The position numbers and the translations under genes are program-made. Below are positions 17,403-25,735 of a stretch of 64,000 nt of DNA, in pieces. Numbering within the stretch: the first letter of the stretch is position 1; every line of letters begins with the position of its first letter. The stretch comes from Candidatus Microthrix subdominans. Its GTDB lineage: Bacteria > Actinomycetota > Acidimicrobiia > Acidimicrobiales > Microtrichaceae. The notes under the pieces were generated by a model. The model saw only the letters and a list, made by a program, of their open reading frames with translations. It was not told where the DNA came from and made no database searches. The DNA lies in assembly GCA_016719385.1 (NCBI GenBank), contig JADJZA010000003.1, positions 73,380 to 137,379 on the forward strand. The letters run 5' to 3'.

Positions 17403-17986
17403 GACTGGTCACCGCGCATGTAGATCGAGCGCTTCGGGCGGGCGAAGAACCCCTCGAGCAGCGGCCGGAACTCCTCGAGCTCCATCGTCGGGTAGGCGGG
17501 ATCGAAGGCGGCCTGGTCGAAGTCGGCGCAGAACTCGGCGCACAGGTCGTAGTGGGGATGGCCCTCGAAGCGGTCCCGCAGGTTGGGATCGAGGCCGAGA
17601 TAGTCGAAGAAGTAGTACCCCTGGAAGATGCCGTGCTGTTGCACCATCCAATGCAGGTCGTCATCGACGAAGGGCCACACGATCGCTGCGCCGATGTCGG
17701 GATGGTTGAAGCTGCCCAGCGTGTCGCCGATGTCGTGCAGCAGGGCACAGGCGATGTAGTCGTCGCTGCGGTTGGCCCGCATCGCCCGGGTGGCGGTCTG
17801 GGTGGAGTGCACCAGTCGGTCGACGACGAACCCGCCGTAGTCACCGGCCAGCAGGCCCAGGTGGGTCATCACCCGGTCGGCGAGACGGGGATAGAACTCG
17901 AGTTGGGCGGCGACGATGCGGTCCCAGTCCTCCTGGGTGCCCTCGGTCATCGCATGAAACCCGGCGCTTGGTGACGTGGTGCTCAT
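17399..17986 (-). CDS. HD-domain protein
   Basis: 195 residues from ATG 17986. CALLHDIGD supplies the HD pair, with an upstream conserved His in LVHSTQTATRA and a following FNHPDIGA. The layout resembles HD phosphohydrolases and the PhnZ/myo-inositol-oxygenase-like mixed-valent di-iron oxygenases, which share these ligands; sequence alone does not separate them. It is co-translated with the SDR downstream, so a two-step oxidation of one small molecule is possible (inference). Confidence 0.7.
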   Translation of the reverse strand: MSTTSPSAGFHAMTEGTQEDWDRIVAAQLEFYPRLADRVMTHLGLLAGDYGGFVVDRLVHSTQTATRAMRANRSDDYIACALLHDIGDTLGSFNHPDIGAAIVWPFVDDDLHWMVQQHGIFQGYYFFDYLGLDPNLRDRFEGHPHYDLCAEFCADFDQAAFDPAYPTMELEEFRPLLEGFFARPKRSIYMRGDQS

Positions 17987-18126
17987 CGGTCCAGTCTGGT
18001 GCGCGCGACACGGTCCCGGCGCACAGAGGGTGCGGATGTGTACAGTCGCCCGTTCAACGCCGGGTGCGCCAGGGCCTCCGACCGGTCGCCTCGGAACCGT
18101 GTGCCACCCAACGATCAGGAGTGCCC

Positions 18127-18720
18127 ATGAACGCCACGTCAACCCTCAGCCCCGATCGGCCGGGCAGTCCCGGACTGCAGAGCATCACCGCCGGCTGGTG
18201 GATCCCGGTCGTCGGCGGCGTGATCGCCATCGTCTTCGGGTTCCTCGTCCTGTCGTTCAACTACACGACCCTGTGGGCTGTCACGATCGCCGCCGGCATC
18301 GGGTTCATGCTCACCGGCCTGGCCGACCTGGCGACCGCCTTCGACTCGAAGGGCTCCACCCGCCTACTGGCCTTGGTCCTCGGGGTGCTCGGAGTCGGCG
18401 CCGGAATCATCGCCTTCGTCTGGCCGGCCGCCACATTTGCCGTCATCGCCACGCTGGTGGCCTGGCTGCTGTTGCTGCGGGGCATCATCGGCATCGTCGG
18501 CGCCTTCGAATCCAAGAGCGCCGGGGTGGACCTGTGGTGGTTCCCCCTGCTGCTCGCCCTGCTCGAGATCGCCGTGGCTATCTGGGCCGTCCGCTATCCG
18601 GGCCGGTCGGTCGTCCTGTTGGTGTTGTGGATCGGCATCGCAGCGATCTCCCGCGGCATCACGTTGATGCTGGCCGGCTTCACCGTGCGTGCGGTCGGCA
18701 AGGCGCTCCCCCGCGGCTAG
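18127..18720 (+). CDS. HdeD-family (DUF308) membrane protein
   Basis: 197 residues, six predicted transmembrane helices in three hairpins, starting with WWIPVVGGVIAIVFGFLVL-type segments separated by short loops. The ATG at 18127 has AGGAG close upstream. E. coli HdeD is linked to acid resistance; in actinobacteria the role is unproven. The gene stands alone, divergent from the HD-domain gene. The antisense strand of its 3' half is open as an extension of the PAP2 frame. Confidence 0.85.
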   Translation: MNATSTLSPDRPGSPGLQSITAGWWIPVVGGVIAIVFGFLVLSFNYTTLWAVTIAAGIGFMLTGLADLATAFDSKGSTRLLALVLGVLGVGAGIIAFVWPAATFAVIATLVAWLLLLRGIIGIVGAFESKSAGVDLWWFPLLLALLEIAVAIWAVRYPGRSVVLLVLWIGIAAISRGITLMLAGFTVRAVGKALPRG

Positions 18721-19401
18721 CGGCGACGCTTCGGAGGGGAGCCGAGCCTCCCCCAGCGTGAGCGTCAGCCACAACGCGGCCAGCACCCAACCGGAGACGA
18801 CGTCGCCCGGGTGATGGACGCCCAGGGCCACCCGGCTGACGCCGATCGGGATCGCCACCGCCAGCGCTGCGCCCGTCGCGATGCCGACCCGCCGCCGTGG
18901 GGCGGCGCCATCGGTCGGCGTGCTCCGGGCGCCTGCGACCAGCCGGGCGGTGGCCACCAACACGATCATCGAGTTCATCGCATGACCGGAGGGAAAGCTG
19001 GACCCGCGGGCGAAGACAAGCGGGTCGAGTTCGGGACGGGCACGGGCGATCGTCACCTTGAGCGCGGTTTCCACCATGGCGCCCAGCCCACCGATCAGCA
19101 CCAGGGTGATCGCAGCGCGCCGATCACCCCGTCCTTCCAGCCAGACGGCGCCCGCAAGCACGACCGCCACCAGCACGATCGGCGAGCCGATGATGGTCAG
19201 CTTCGCCGCCACCTCGCCGACCGCCGGGTGCGACGCCACCCAGCGGCGCAGCTCCGCCGTCGTTCGTTCGTCGAATCGATCGACCGCACCTCGGGTGATG
19301 ACGGCCGCCAGCGCCATCCCGAGCGCGTACACGCCAGCCACTGCGGTCAGCCATCGCCGGCCCGACACCGGCAACGGTCCGCGATCAGCGGGTCGGCGCA
19401 T
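18364..19401 (-). CDS. PAP2-family phosphatase
   Basis: All three phosphatase signatures are intact: K-V-T-I-A-R-A-R-P, SSFPSGHAMNS and SRVALGVHHPGD. Several transmembrane helices fit a membrane lipid-phosphate phosphatase, for example phosphatidate or undecaprenyl-pyrophosphate. The start at 19401 overlaps the DAG-kinase stop by 17 bp. The natural protein should end near 18720 (about 230 residues), but the frame then runs 119 residues antisense through the HdeD gene as a Gln/Asp-rich tail. A one-base shift would give a stop at about 18717, so a frameshift near the GGGG run at 18735 is likely. The first 230 residues are secure. Confidence 0.78.
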   Translation of the reverse strand: MRRPADRGPLPVSGRRWLTAVAGVYALGMALAAVITRGAVDRFDERTTAELRRWVASHPAVGEVAAKLTIIGSPIVLVAVVLAGAVWLEGRGDRRAAITLVLIGGLGAMVETALKVTIARARPELDPLVFARGSSFPSGHAMNSMIVLVATARLVAGARSTPTDGAAPRRRVGIATGAALAVAIPIGVSRVALGVHHPGDVVSGWVLAALWLTLTLGEARLPSEASPLAAGERLADRTHGEAGQHQRDAAGDRCDADPQHQQDDRPARIADGPDSHGDLEQGEQQGEPPQVHPGALGFEGADDADDAPQQQQPGHQRGDDGKCGGRPDEGDDSGADSEHPEDQGQ

Positions 19402-20800
19402 ACACCCGCAGCGAGCCGGGGCGCGTGGCCACCACGAAGTTGGATGGCCCCTCGAACACCTCGCCATCGACGGCGAGCATCGGGTTCTTCTCCTCGGAGG
19501 CGATGTTGAGGCGCTTCACCAGCCGGCGACGGTAGACGCGGCTTTTGCCGAGTGTTCCGGTCAGCAGCGCCAGCATCAGGCGCAGCCGCGCCGCCGGGGC
19601 CGAGCCGTCGACCAGCCGCAGGTCGATCAGGCCGTCGTCGAGGCGGGCCCGGGTAGCCGGCGCAAAACCGGGCGGGTCGTAGGCACAGTTGCCGAGGAAG
19701 ATCATCCACACCCGGCGGGGCTTGCCGTCCATGACGATTTTCGTCGGGGTGGAGTGCCGGAGCACCTTCACCATCGCCACGAGCATGGCCGGCCATTTGC
19801 CGATGCGATCCTCCAGCTTCTCCCGGGCCACCACCAGCTCCGAGTAGCTGCCCAGGCTGGCGGTGTTGAGAAACGGACGGTCGGCGATCAAGGCGGTATC
19901 CACCTCCACAACCGTGCCTTCGAGCACCGCATCAACCGCCTCGGCGATCGTGTCGACGCCCAGGTCACGTGCGAAGTGGTTCAGGGTCCCGCCGGGAAAT
20001 ACCGCCAGCGCAATCCCGTGGGCCAACGCCACCTCGGCCGCTGCGTTGATGCTGCCGTCGCCACCGAGTACGCCCAGTGCCTTGGCCGTCTCCGTCGCAC
20101 CGTCGAGCAGCTCCAACAGGTCGTCGCCGTCCTCAAACCTGACGATGGTGGCCCCGGGCAGCCCCTGGCGAATCTCCTCGATCTGGCCCTCGGCCTCATC
20201 GCCGCCTCCGCCTGAACCGGGGTTGACGACGACGGCAAGCCCTTCACCCTCCGGCCCAAGTTCGCCCGCAAAACGCTCCGGCGCCGGGGGTGCCTCGGCC
20301 GGCGACGTGTCGATGCGGGGCCACCATCGCAGGGTGGCGACCGCCGCAGCCGCTCCGACCGCTGCGCCGAGGGTGACCGAGCGCGCGCCCTGACGCTCCG
20401 GCAGGTCCCACGTGCCCACCAGGCCGACCACCGAGGCGACGGCGGTCCACGGAGCCGATTCCAGCGCAGCAGCGGTGACGAAGGCGGCGGCGGACGCCGC
20501 TTCGGCGGAGGGTTGGGACCAACCGGCGTCGGCCGAGCGTCCACCGGGGAGCAGCGCCAGGGCGGCCGAACGCGCCCCCATCGAGCGTGCGTCCCCGGCG
20601 CGTTCGCCCCGGTGGGTCAGGACCGTGATGGCCCGGACCATGCCACGTGAGCCGGCGACGGCGAGCAGCCCCCGCAGTGCGGCCCGCCGTCCCCGACGCC
20701 CGCCCGCAGAACCAAACACGACCGCCGTCGCCAACCACGACCACCACCCTGCCTCGCGCAGACGGGTGACGACCGAGGTCAAAGGTTGCTGAGCGTCCAT
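19385..20800 (-). CDS. Diacylglycerol kinase-family lipid kinase with degenerate PAP2 N-domain
   Basis: 471 residues from ATG 20800. The C-terminal 290 are a DAGK catalytic domain: VVVNPGSGGG, LGVLGGDGSINAAAE and VFPGGTLNHFARDLG, phosphorylating a lipid such as diacylglycerol with ATP. The N-terminal 170 align in layout with the PAP2 half of bifunctional PAP2/DAGK proteins, ending in a TLRWWP-like boundary, but the catalytic motifs have decayed: PSGH appears as PSAEAA and the SR...H...D motif is missing. An intact PAP2 gene follows at once with a 17-bp overlap, so the phosphatase role seems to have moved to a separate protein. Confidence 0.85.
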   Translation of the reverse strand: MDAQQPLTSVVTRLREAGWWSWLATAVVFGSAGGRRGRRAALRGLLAVAGSRGMVRAITVLTHRGERAGDARSMGARSAALALLPGGRSADAGWSQPSAEAASAAAFVTAAALESAPWTAVASVVGLVGTWDLPERQGARSVTLGAAVGAAAAVATLRWWPRIDTSPAEAPPAPERFAGELGPEGEGLAVVVNPGSGGGGDEAEGQIEEIRQGLPGATIVRFEDGDDLLELLDGATETAKALGVLGGDGSINAAAEVALAHGIALAVFPGGTLNHFARDLGVDTIAEAVDAVLEGTVVEVDTALIADRPFLNTASLGSYSELVVAREKLEDRIGKWPAMLVAMVKVLRHSTPTKIVMDGKPRRVWMIFLGNCAYDPPGFAPATRARLDDGLIDLRLVDGSAPAARLRLMLALLTGTLGKSRVYRRRLVKRLNIASEEKNPMLAVDGEVFEGPSNFVVATRPGSLRVYAPTR

Positions 20801-20913
20801 CCCGGGCACGGTACCCAACCGGACGGCGGGGCACCCGTCCGAGTGAACGTTCCGCATCGACGAGCGTGGGCGCAGCGTCCCCCTCGGCCCGCCCCATGTG
20901 ATGAACTCGGACG

Positions 20914-21690
20914 ATGACCGACGTCGTCGCCACCGTCACCTCCTGCTTCCGCGCCCCGGTCAAGTCGATGCAGGGCCTCGAGGTGGACTCCCTCGAGTTC
21001 ACCGTCGACGCTGCGGTCGGTGACCGCACCTGGGGCCTCATCGATCGCGACTCCGGCAAGCTGATGACCGCCAAGCGGTACAGCCGCCTGCTCAATGCCA
21101 GCGCAGATGACAATACGATCACCCTCGACGACGGACGGCAGGTTGACATCGGCGCCCCGGATGCCTCCCGGGTGCTGTCGGACTGGCTGGGCCGACCGGT
21201 CGAGCTGTGCCGGGCCGGGGAGGTACCCGACACCGGCTACGAGATGACCTTCGATCCCCCCGACGACGACGCCGAATATTTTGAGATCCCCACCCCGCCG
21301 GGGACGTTCCTCGACCTGGCAGCCGTCCACCTGATCAGCTCGGCCACCCTGGCCGGCTGCGCCGAAGCCCGGCCCGACCTCAACTGGGACGTGCGGCGGT
21401 TCCGCCCCAACCTGGTCGTCGACGTCGCCGACCACATCGAGCCCTTTGGGGAACAGGCCTGGCTGAACCGCCGCCTGAGGGTGGGCACCGCGGTGTTGTC
21501 GGTCGGGTCACCAACCGTACGCTGTGCCATGCCGCTGCGGGCCCAACCCGATGGGTTGGCCCGTCAACCGGGGCTGTTCGCCGCCATGAACGAACTCAAC
21601 CCCGACCATCCCAACCACCTCGGCCTGTACCTTCAGGTCGTCAACCCTGGCACGATCGCAGTAGGCGACCGAGTCCACCTGGAAGGCTGA
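20914..21690 (+). CDS. MOSC domain-containing protein
   Basis: 258 residues. An N-terminal MOSC beta-barrel (FRAPVKSMQGLEVDSLEF; DRTWGLIDRDSGKLMTAKRY) is followed by the MOSC domain with RFRPNLVVD and the conserved metal/sulfur-carrying Cys in VRCAMPLRAQ. Related to the mitochondrial amidoxime-reducing component and MOCOS C-terminus, binding molybdenum cofactor for reduction of N-hydroxylated compounds or for sulfur transfer. The next gene starts 4 nt after its stop, so they are co-translated. Confidence 0.88.
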   Translation: MTDVVATVTSCFRAPVKSMQGLEVDSLEFTVDAAVGDRTWGLIDRDSGKLMTAKRYSRLLNASADDNTITLDDGRQVDIGAPDASRVLSDWLGRPVELCRAGEVPDTGYEMTFDPPDDDAEYFEIPTPPGTFLDLAAVHLISSATLAGCAEARPDLNWDVRRFRPNLVVDVADHIEPFGEQAWLNRRLRVGTAVLSVGSPTVRCAMPLRAQPDGLARQPGLFAAMNELNPDHPNHLGLYLQVVNPGTIAVGDRVHLEG

Positions 21691-21694
21691 GCCG

Positions 21695-22930
21695 ATGACA
21701 TCACCCTCGACCGCACCCTCGACCACCGGCACTGCGCCCGATCCGACGCCGAGCCCGTTCGATCCCTACCAGCTCGGGCCGATCCGCCTGCGCAACCGCA
21801 TCATCAAGGCGGCCACCTTCGAGGGGGTCATGCCCCGTGGGGCCGTGACCGACGAGCTGATCGAGTTCCATCGTCAGGTGGCCGCCGGCGGCGCCGCCAT
21901 GTCGACGGTGGCGTACTGCTCGGTCTCGATGGGCGGCCGGGTGCATCGCAACACGTTGGTGATGCGCCCCGAGGTCACCGCCGACCTCGAGCGGCTCACC
22001 AACGCTGTGCACGAAGAGGGGGCCGCCGTCTCCGCTCAGCTCGGTCACGCCGGCATGGTGGCCAACGTTCACTCCAACCGCGCCCACACCCTGGCCCCCT
22101 CCACCCGCTGGAGCAACCCGGCCATGAGCATCGTCAAGGGCGCAACCGTGGCCCAGCTGGACGAGGTGACCGCGCAGTTCGCTGCCGCCGCCACCGTCGC
22201 CGAGAACGCCGGCTTCGACGCCGTCGAGATCCACCTCGGCCACAACTACCTGCCGTCGTCCTTCCTCAGCCCCAACCTCAACAAGCGCACCGACCGCTAC
22301 GGCGGCAGCCTGGAGAACCGGCTGCGCTTCATCCGCCAGATCATCGATGCCGTGCGCGGTGCTGTCGACGACCGCGTGGCGGTGATCGCCAAGTTCAACA
22401 TGGCCGACGGCGTCGAAAGGGGCCTGTGGCTGGAGGAGTCCCTGCAGTTCGCATCGATGCTCGAGGAGGACGGTCAGCTCGACGCACTCGTTCTCACCGG
22501 CGGCAGCTCGCTGCTCAACGGCATGTACTTCTTCCGGGGTGACGTGCCGATGGAGGAGTTCATCGCCACCCAGTCCAAGGTGGTCGGCCTGGGTCTGCGG
22601 GTGCTCGGCAGCAGGATCTTTCCCGAGCTGCCCTTCGAGGAAGCCTTCTTCCTGCCGTTCGCCCGGCAGTTCCGTGAGGCCCTGTCGATGCCGCTGGTGC
22701 TGCTCGGTGGCATCAACCGGCGCGACACGATCGAGAACGCGCTCGACGAGGGGTTCGAGATGACGGCGATGGCCCGGGCGCTGCTGCGCCAGCCCGACCT
22801 GCCCAACCTGATGCGGGACGAGCCCAAACATCACAACGGCCTGTGCGTTCACTGCAACAAGTGTCTGCCGACGATCTACTCGGGTACCCGCTGCGTGCTC
22901 GTCAACCCGGGCGCGACCGCCAGCGTGTGA
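21695..22930 (+). CDS. NADH:flavin oxidoreductase, old yellow enzyme family
   Basis: 411 residues; FMN-binding TIM barrel with FEGVM near the N-terminus, AQLGHAG, HLGHNYLPSSFLSPNLNKRTDRYGGS (landmarks HLGHN and NKRTDRYGGS) and LLGGINRRDT. The C-terminus keeps four Cys (C-x2-C-x2-C-x10-C), the position of the 4Fe-4S site in 2,4-dienoyl-CoA reductase and trimethylamine dehydrogenase, but the second FAD/NAD domain of those enzymes is missing. Likely reduces activated double bonds; translationally linked to the MOSC gene. Confidence 0.88.
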   Translation: MTSPSTAPSTTGTAPDPTPSPFDPYQLGPIRLRNRIIKAATFEGVMPRGAVTDELIEFHRQVAAGGAAMSTVAYCSVSMGGRVHRNTLVMRPEVTADLERLTNAVHEEGAAVSAQLGHAGMVANVHSNRAHTLAPSTRWSNPAMSIVKGATVAQLDEVTAQFAAAATVAENAGFDAVEIHLGHNYLPSSFLSPNLNKRTDRYGGSLENRLRFIRQIIDAVRGAVDDRVAVIAKFNMADGVERGLWLEESLQFASMLEEDGQLDALVLTGGSSLLNGMYFFRGDVPMEEFIATQSKVVGLGLRVLGSRIFPELPFEEAFFLPFARQFREALSMPLVLLGGINRRDTIENALDEGFEMTAMARALLRQPDLPNLMRDEPKHHNGLCVHCNKCLPTIYSGTRCVLVNPGATASV

Positions 22931-22954
22931 GCGACAAGGTGTGAGCGGCTGGAT

Positions 22955-22979
22955 GCTTGTCGCCGTGTCGGCGGCAAGC
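22955..22979. terminator. Hairpin terminator between convergent genes
   Basis: 10-bp stem GCTTGTCGCC / GGCGGCAAGC with one wobble pair and a 5-nt loop, followed by TTCCTGG; lies between the flavin oxidoreductase stop and the PRC-barrel stop. Confidence 0.6.
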
Positions 22980-23004
22980 TTCCTGGCCACGGTCGGCCGT
23001 CGGA

Positions 23005-23448
23005 CTACTCCTCGGCGTCGACCACAAGCGCGTAGGAGCCCAGGGAGCACAGGCGCGCAGCATCCACCTCGCCGGTGGTTGTCCGCACGGTCATCAGCTG
23101 GCCGGTGTCGCTGTCGAAGCTCACATCCTCGACGGTGCCCAGCTCGAAACCGGCCGTGTCCAGCACCCGGCTGCCCCGGATCGCCAGCTTGCCCTTGACC
23201 GCAAGCACCTCGCGTTCCTCATCCACCCGCTCGACGGCATCCTCGGAGTCGACGATCACCGCGTCGCCACCGAAGCGAAGCCGACCCCACTCGACGATGT
23301 CGGCGTTCTTTCCTCGACCGGAGATGTGCACCGCTTCGACCCGGTTAGCACCCGGGTCGATGATGAAGCCACGGATCTTGCCGATGTTGTCGGCCGAGTC
23401 TCCGGCAACCACCGTGCGCTTGTCCGCCGCGTTGAAGGTATCGATCAC
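23005..23448 (-). CDS. PRC-barrel domain protein
   Basis: 147 residues with two half-barrels, each carrying a G-x-V/I-x-D-like turn (DNIGKIRGFIIDPGANRVEAV and the second copy at LGTVEDVSFDSDTGQLMTV). PRC-barrels are small beta barrels found in photosynthetic reaction-centre H subunits and RimM, usually protein-protein or RNA contacts. GTG start overlaps the stop of the upstream gene (GTGA). Last gene of the presumed stress operon. Confidence 0.8.
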   Translation of the reverse strand: MIDTFNAADKRTVVAGDSADNIGKIRGFIIDPGANRVEAVHISGRGKNADIVEWGRLRFGGDAVIVDSEDAVERVDEEREVLAVKGKLAIRGSRVLDTAGFELGTVEDVSFDSDTGQLMTVRTTTGEVDAARLCSLGSYALVVDAEE

Positions 23449-24050
23449 TGAGGGCCTCCCTCGTCGGTGGGACGTTCGGTGACGGGCGATGCGTTCATCA
23501 TCCGCTCTCGATACTCCGTCACCGCCGCCCCGAAGCCGGCCAGGTCGTTGCGTATGAACTCGGTCGATTCCACCGGGACCAACAGGTTGTCGCCCGACAG
23601 CGCCATCTGGTCGCTGATCGGCACGAAGGCGGTGCCGTCCAAGTCGGGTGCGCTCACCTCGTAGCCCACCGCCTCCGGCCGGCGCCCGGTGCTCAACACC
23701 ACACCGACGACCTCGCCCAGGGCATTGCCGTCGGAGGACACCACCCGGTTGCCGACGACCGGCTTGGCCGCCTTGAGATGGCGAAGCGACTCCTCGTCGG
23801 CTGCCGCCTCGTCGATCGCCGTCGTGTCATCGATCATCAGCGCATCGGCACCGATGCCGGTGACCGACTCGGCGGTGAGCACCTCCTTGAGGCGTCCCGC
23901 AAACATTCCTCGCTTGTTCAGCGTGAACCCGAGCAGCCGGTGTTCGCTGCCGTCGTAGATGACGTCTCGAACTTCGGCGAGGTCCTCGCCGGTGGCGATC
24001 GACACCACCGGGAGTCCGATCAGATCGCCCGCCCTCAGCAGGTGCGTCAT
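23445..24050 (-). CDS. PRC-barrel domain protein, two-barrel form
   Basis: 201 residues from ATG 24050. An N-terminal PRC barrel (GLPVVSIATGEDLAEVRDVIYDG region) and a second barrel around residue 100 (VGNRVVSSDGNALGEVVGVVL). Its start overlaps the stop of the tiny membrane ORF and its own stop overlaps the next PRC gene, so three genes are coupled in series. Role unknown; actinobacterial homologues often sit with general stress genes. Confidence 0.8.
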   Translation of the reverse strand: MTHLLRAGDLIGLPVVSIATGEDLAEVRDVIYDGSEHRLLGFTLNKRGMFAGRLKEVLTAESVTGIGADALMIDDTTAIDEAAADEESLRHLKAAKPVVGNRVVSSDGNALGEVVGVVLSTGRRPEAVGYEVSAPDLDGTAFVPISDQMALSGDNLLVPVESTEFIRNDLAGFGAAVTEYRERMMNASPVTERPTDEGGPQ

Positions 24051-24181
24051 CGCCGTTCCCCCTTGCTTGCGGAGGCGGCCAACACCGAACCCCGTCGGCG
24101 CGACCGCAGGATCATCAGCACCGCAATGATCAAGATGATGGCGACCACCACGGCGACGATGACCCAGGCCCATGCGTTCAT
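24047..24181 (-). CDS. 44-residue single-pass membrane peptide
   Basis: ATG at 24181, stop at 24047, reading MNAWAWVIVAVVVAIILI at its start: one hydrophobic helix of about 20 residues, then a basic RSRRR cytosolic tail. It fills exactly the gap between two operon genes: 14 nt after the upstream stop and an ATGA overlap with the PRC-barrel gene. That placement is the main argument that it is translated. Function unknown; membrane docking of the PRC proteins is conceivable. Confidence 0.65.
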   Translation of the reverse strand: MNAWAWVIVAVVVAIILIIAVLMILRSRRRGSVLAASASKGERR

Positions 24182-24195
24182 AGTTGCGTCCGTTC

Positions 24196-24645
24196 TCAGA
24201 GATCGATGATCGTCAGTTTGCCGTATCGGTACATGTGGTGAGCGCCCTGCTCCTTCATCGCTGCGATGACCCGAGACCGGTTGTTCTCGCCAACCGAGAC
24301 CGTGACCAGACCATGGCCCGCCTTCAGTTCCTCCTGAATCCGTTCGACGTACCGACCTTCCTCGCCGAGGCTCTGGATGGCGCGCTTGATGCCCCGCAGC
24401 ACGCCACCGCCACCACCAACACCAACGCCACCGTCAGCGCCGTCAAAGCCGGGAGACAACTGTTCCAGTCCCTTTTGTCCTTGATAGACGTGAACCAGTT
24501 CGGGGTCGACGTCGAGGTCGGCCAGTTTGGACATCAGCTCGGGAACGTCGACGTCGGGGTTATCGATAATCCCGAACACCCGATCGTCGTGTTCACCCAG
24601 CACAGCGGCCGGATCAAGTGGTGAGGTCTTCTTGTGTTCGCTCAT
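24196..24645 (-). CDS. Hypothetical protein, possible general-stress (YflT-like) fold
   Basis: 149 residues from ATG 24645, with AAGGAA just upstream. An N-terminal region with LADLDVDPELVHVYQG, a Gly-rich hinge (GGVGVGGGGG, about 76-85), and a C-terminal alpha/beta segment KAGHGLVTVSVGENNRSRVIAAMKEQGAHHMYRYGKLTIIDL (landmarks HGLVTVSV and HHMYRYG). The strand-helix pattern resembles DUF1269 or YflT-type stress proteins, but I do not recognise it firmly. First gene of the operon behind a SigF/SigB-like promoter. Confidence 0.55.
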   Translation of the reverse strand: MSEHKKTSPLDPAAVLGEHDDRVFGIIDNPDVDVPELMSKLADLDVDPELVHVYQGQKGLEQLSPGFDGADGGVGVGGGGGVLRGIKRAIQSLGEEGRYVERIQEELKAGHGLVTVSVGENNRSRVIAAMKEQGAHHMYRYGKLTIIDL

Positions 24646-24698
24646 GTCATTCCTTCATGCCTCGCTGGTCGGCTTCGGCCGCCATCGGTTCCTGCCCA

Positions 24699-24724
24699 AT
24701 GCCCGCCATCAGGACAGGTTAAAC
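24699..24724 (-). promoter_or_regulatory. Candidate SigF/SigB-type promoter for the stress operon
   Basis: On the minus strand GTTTAA, a 14-nt spacer, then GGGCAT, close to the stress-sigma consensus GTTT-N(14-16)-GGGTAT. It ends 54 bp before the start codon at 24645, a plausible leader length. Most of the remaining 24646-24900 intergenic stretch shows nothing else I recognise. Confidence 0.5.
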
Positions 24725-24900
24725 GCCGGCGCTGCCGCGCCCATCGCTGTGAGGACGCTCGGATGTGTTCGTTCTACAGATCGACAATGGAGAATGCGGC
24801 CCTCGTCACCGATGCGTTGCACGGTTCGAGCGATGCGGGTGAGGAACCCCTCGTCCGCTTCGGCCCCGGAGGAACGTGTCCCGGCACATCCCGGCGCCGA

Positions 24901-25695
24901 TCAGCGCTGACCACCCTGGTCGGGCCACCCCTGATCGCCGATCAACGGCACGAAGCGCACCGCCCCCAGGTCTGCCTCCACCAACTCATCGCCGTGTCGG
25001 GTGACCTGCACCAGCCGCTGGTCGCCAGGCTCCCGCTCGACCGGCATCACCAGCCGGCCGCCGTCGGCCAGCTGCTCGAGGAGGGCGTCGGGCACGCTCG
25101 GTCCGGCCGCCGTGACGATGATGGCGTCGTAGGGCGCCCCGTCGGCGTACCCGAGCGACCCGTCGTCGGTCACCACCGTGACGTTGTCGTAGCCGAGCGA
25201 AGCCAGTAGGTCCGCAGCGCTCTTCGCCAGCAGGCCATGGCGCTCGACGCTCACCACGTCGGCGGCCACCCGGCTGAGCACCGCGGCCCCGTACCCCGAG
25301 CCGGTGCCGATCTCCAGGGCACGATCGGACGGGGCCACCTGGGCGCTCTCGGTCATCGCCGCCACGATGAAGGGCTGAGAGATCGTCTGGCCCTCGGCGA
25401 TCGGCAGCGGACCGTCGTCGTAGGACCGGCGGCGCAGGTTCCTCGGCACGAAGCGCTCCCGGGGCACCTCACCCATCGCTTTGAGCACGCGCTGGTCGAC
25501 GAGCCCTCGATCCACCAGTTGGCGCTGCACCATCGCGTTGCGCCGAGCCGCCATCGCATCCGGGGGCTCCGCGCCATCTCGGGGCGCTGCGCCATCTCGG
25601 CGCGCCGTGTCCCCTCCAAGGTCACGGTCATCGCGGCTGGGCGCAGCGTCGTCGGCGTCGCCGCCGCCGCCGCCATCGAACTCGGAGGTCCCCAT
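24901..25695 (-). CDS. pcm: Protein-L-isoaspartate(D-aspartate) O-methyltransferase
   Basis: 264 residues from ATG 25695; the first 50 or so are a low-complexity Gly/Asp/Arg-rich tail absent from most homologues, so the ATG at MAARRNAMVQRQL (about 45 residues further in) may be the true start. The core has MVQRQLVDRGLVDQRVLKAM, VPRERFVP, the SAM loop ALEIGTGSGYGAAVLS and the PCMT motif around YDAIIVTAA. Repairs isoaspartyl residues in aged proteins in the cytoplasm. Divergent from the DUF202 pair. Confidence 0.9.
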   Translation of the reverse strand: MGTSEFDGGGGGDADDAAPSRDDRDLGGDTARRDGAAPRDGAEPPDAMAARRNAMVQRQLVDRGLVDQRVLKAMGEVPRERFVPRNLRRRSYDDGPLPIAEGQTISQPFIVAAMTESAQVAPSDRALEIGTGSGYGAAVLSRVAADVVSVERHGLLAKSAADLLASLGYDNVTVVTDDGSLGYADGAPYDAIIVTAAGPSVPDALLEQLADGGRLVMPVEREPGDQRLVQVTRHGDELVEADLGAVRFVPLIGDQGWPDQGGQR

Positions 25696-25735
25696 AAACA
25701 CCAACCTACGACGTGGCCGGGTAGCGTCGGGCGCA

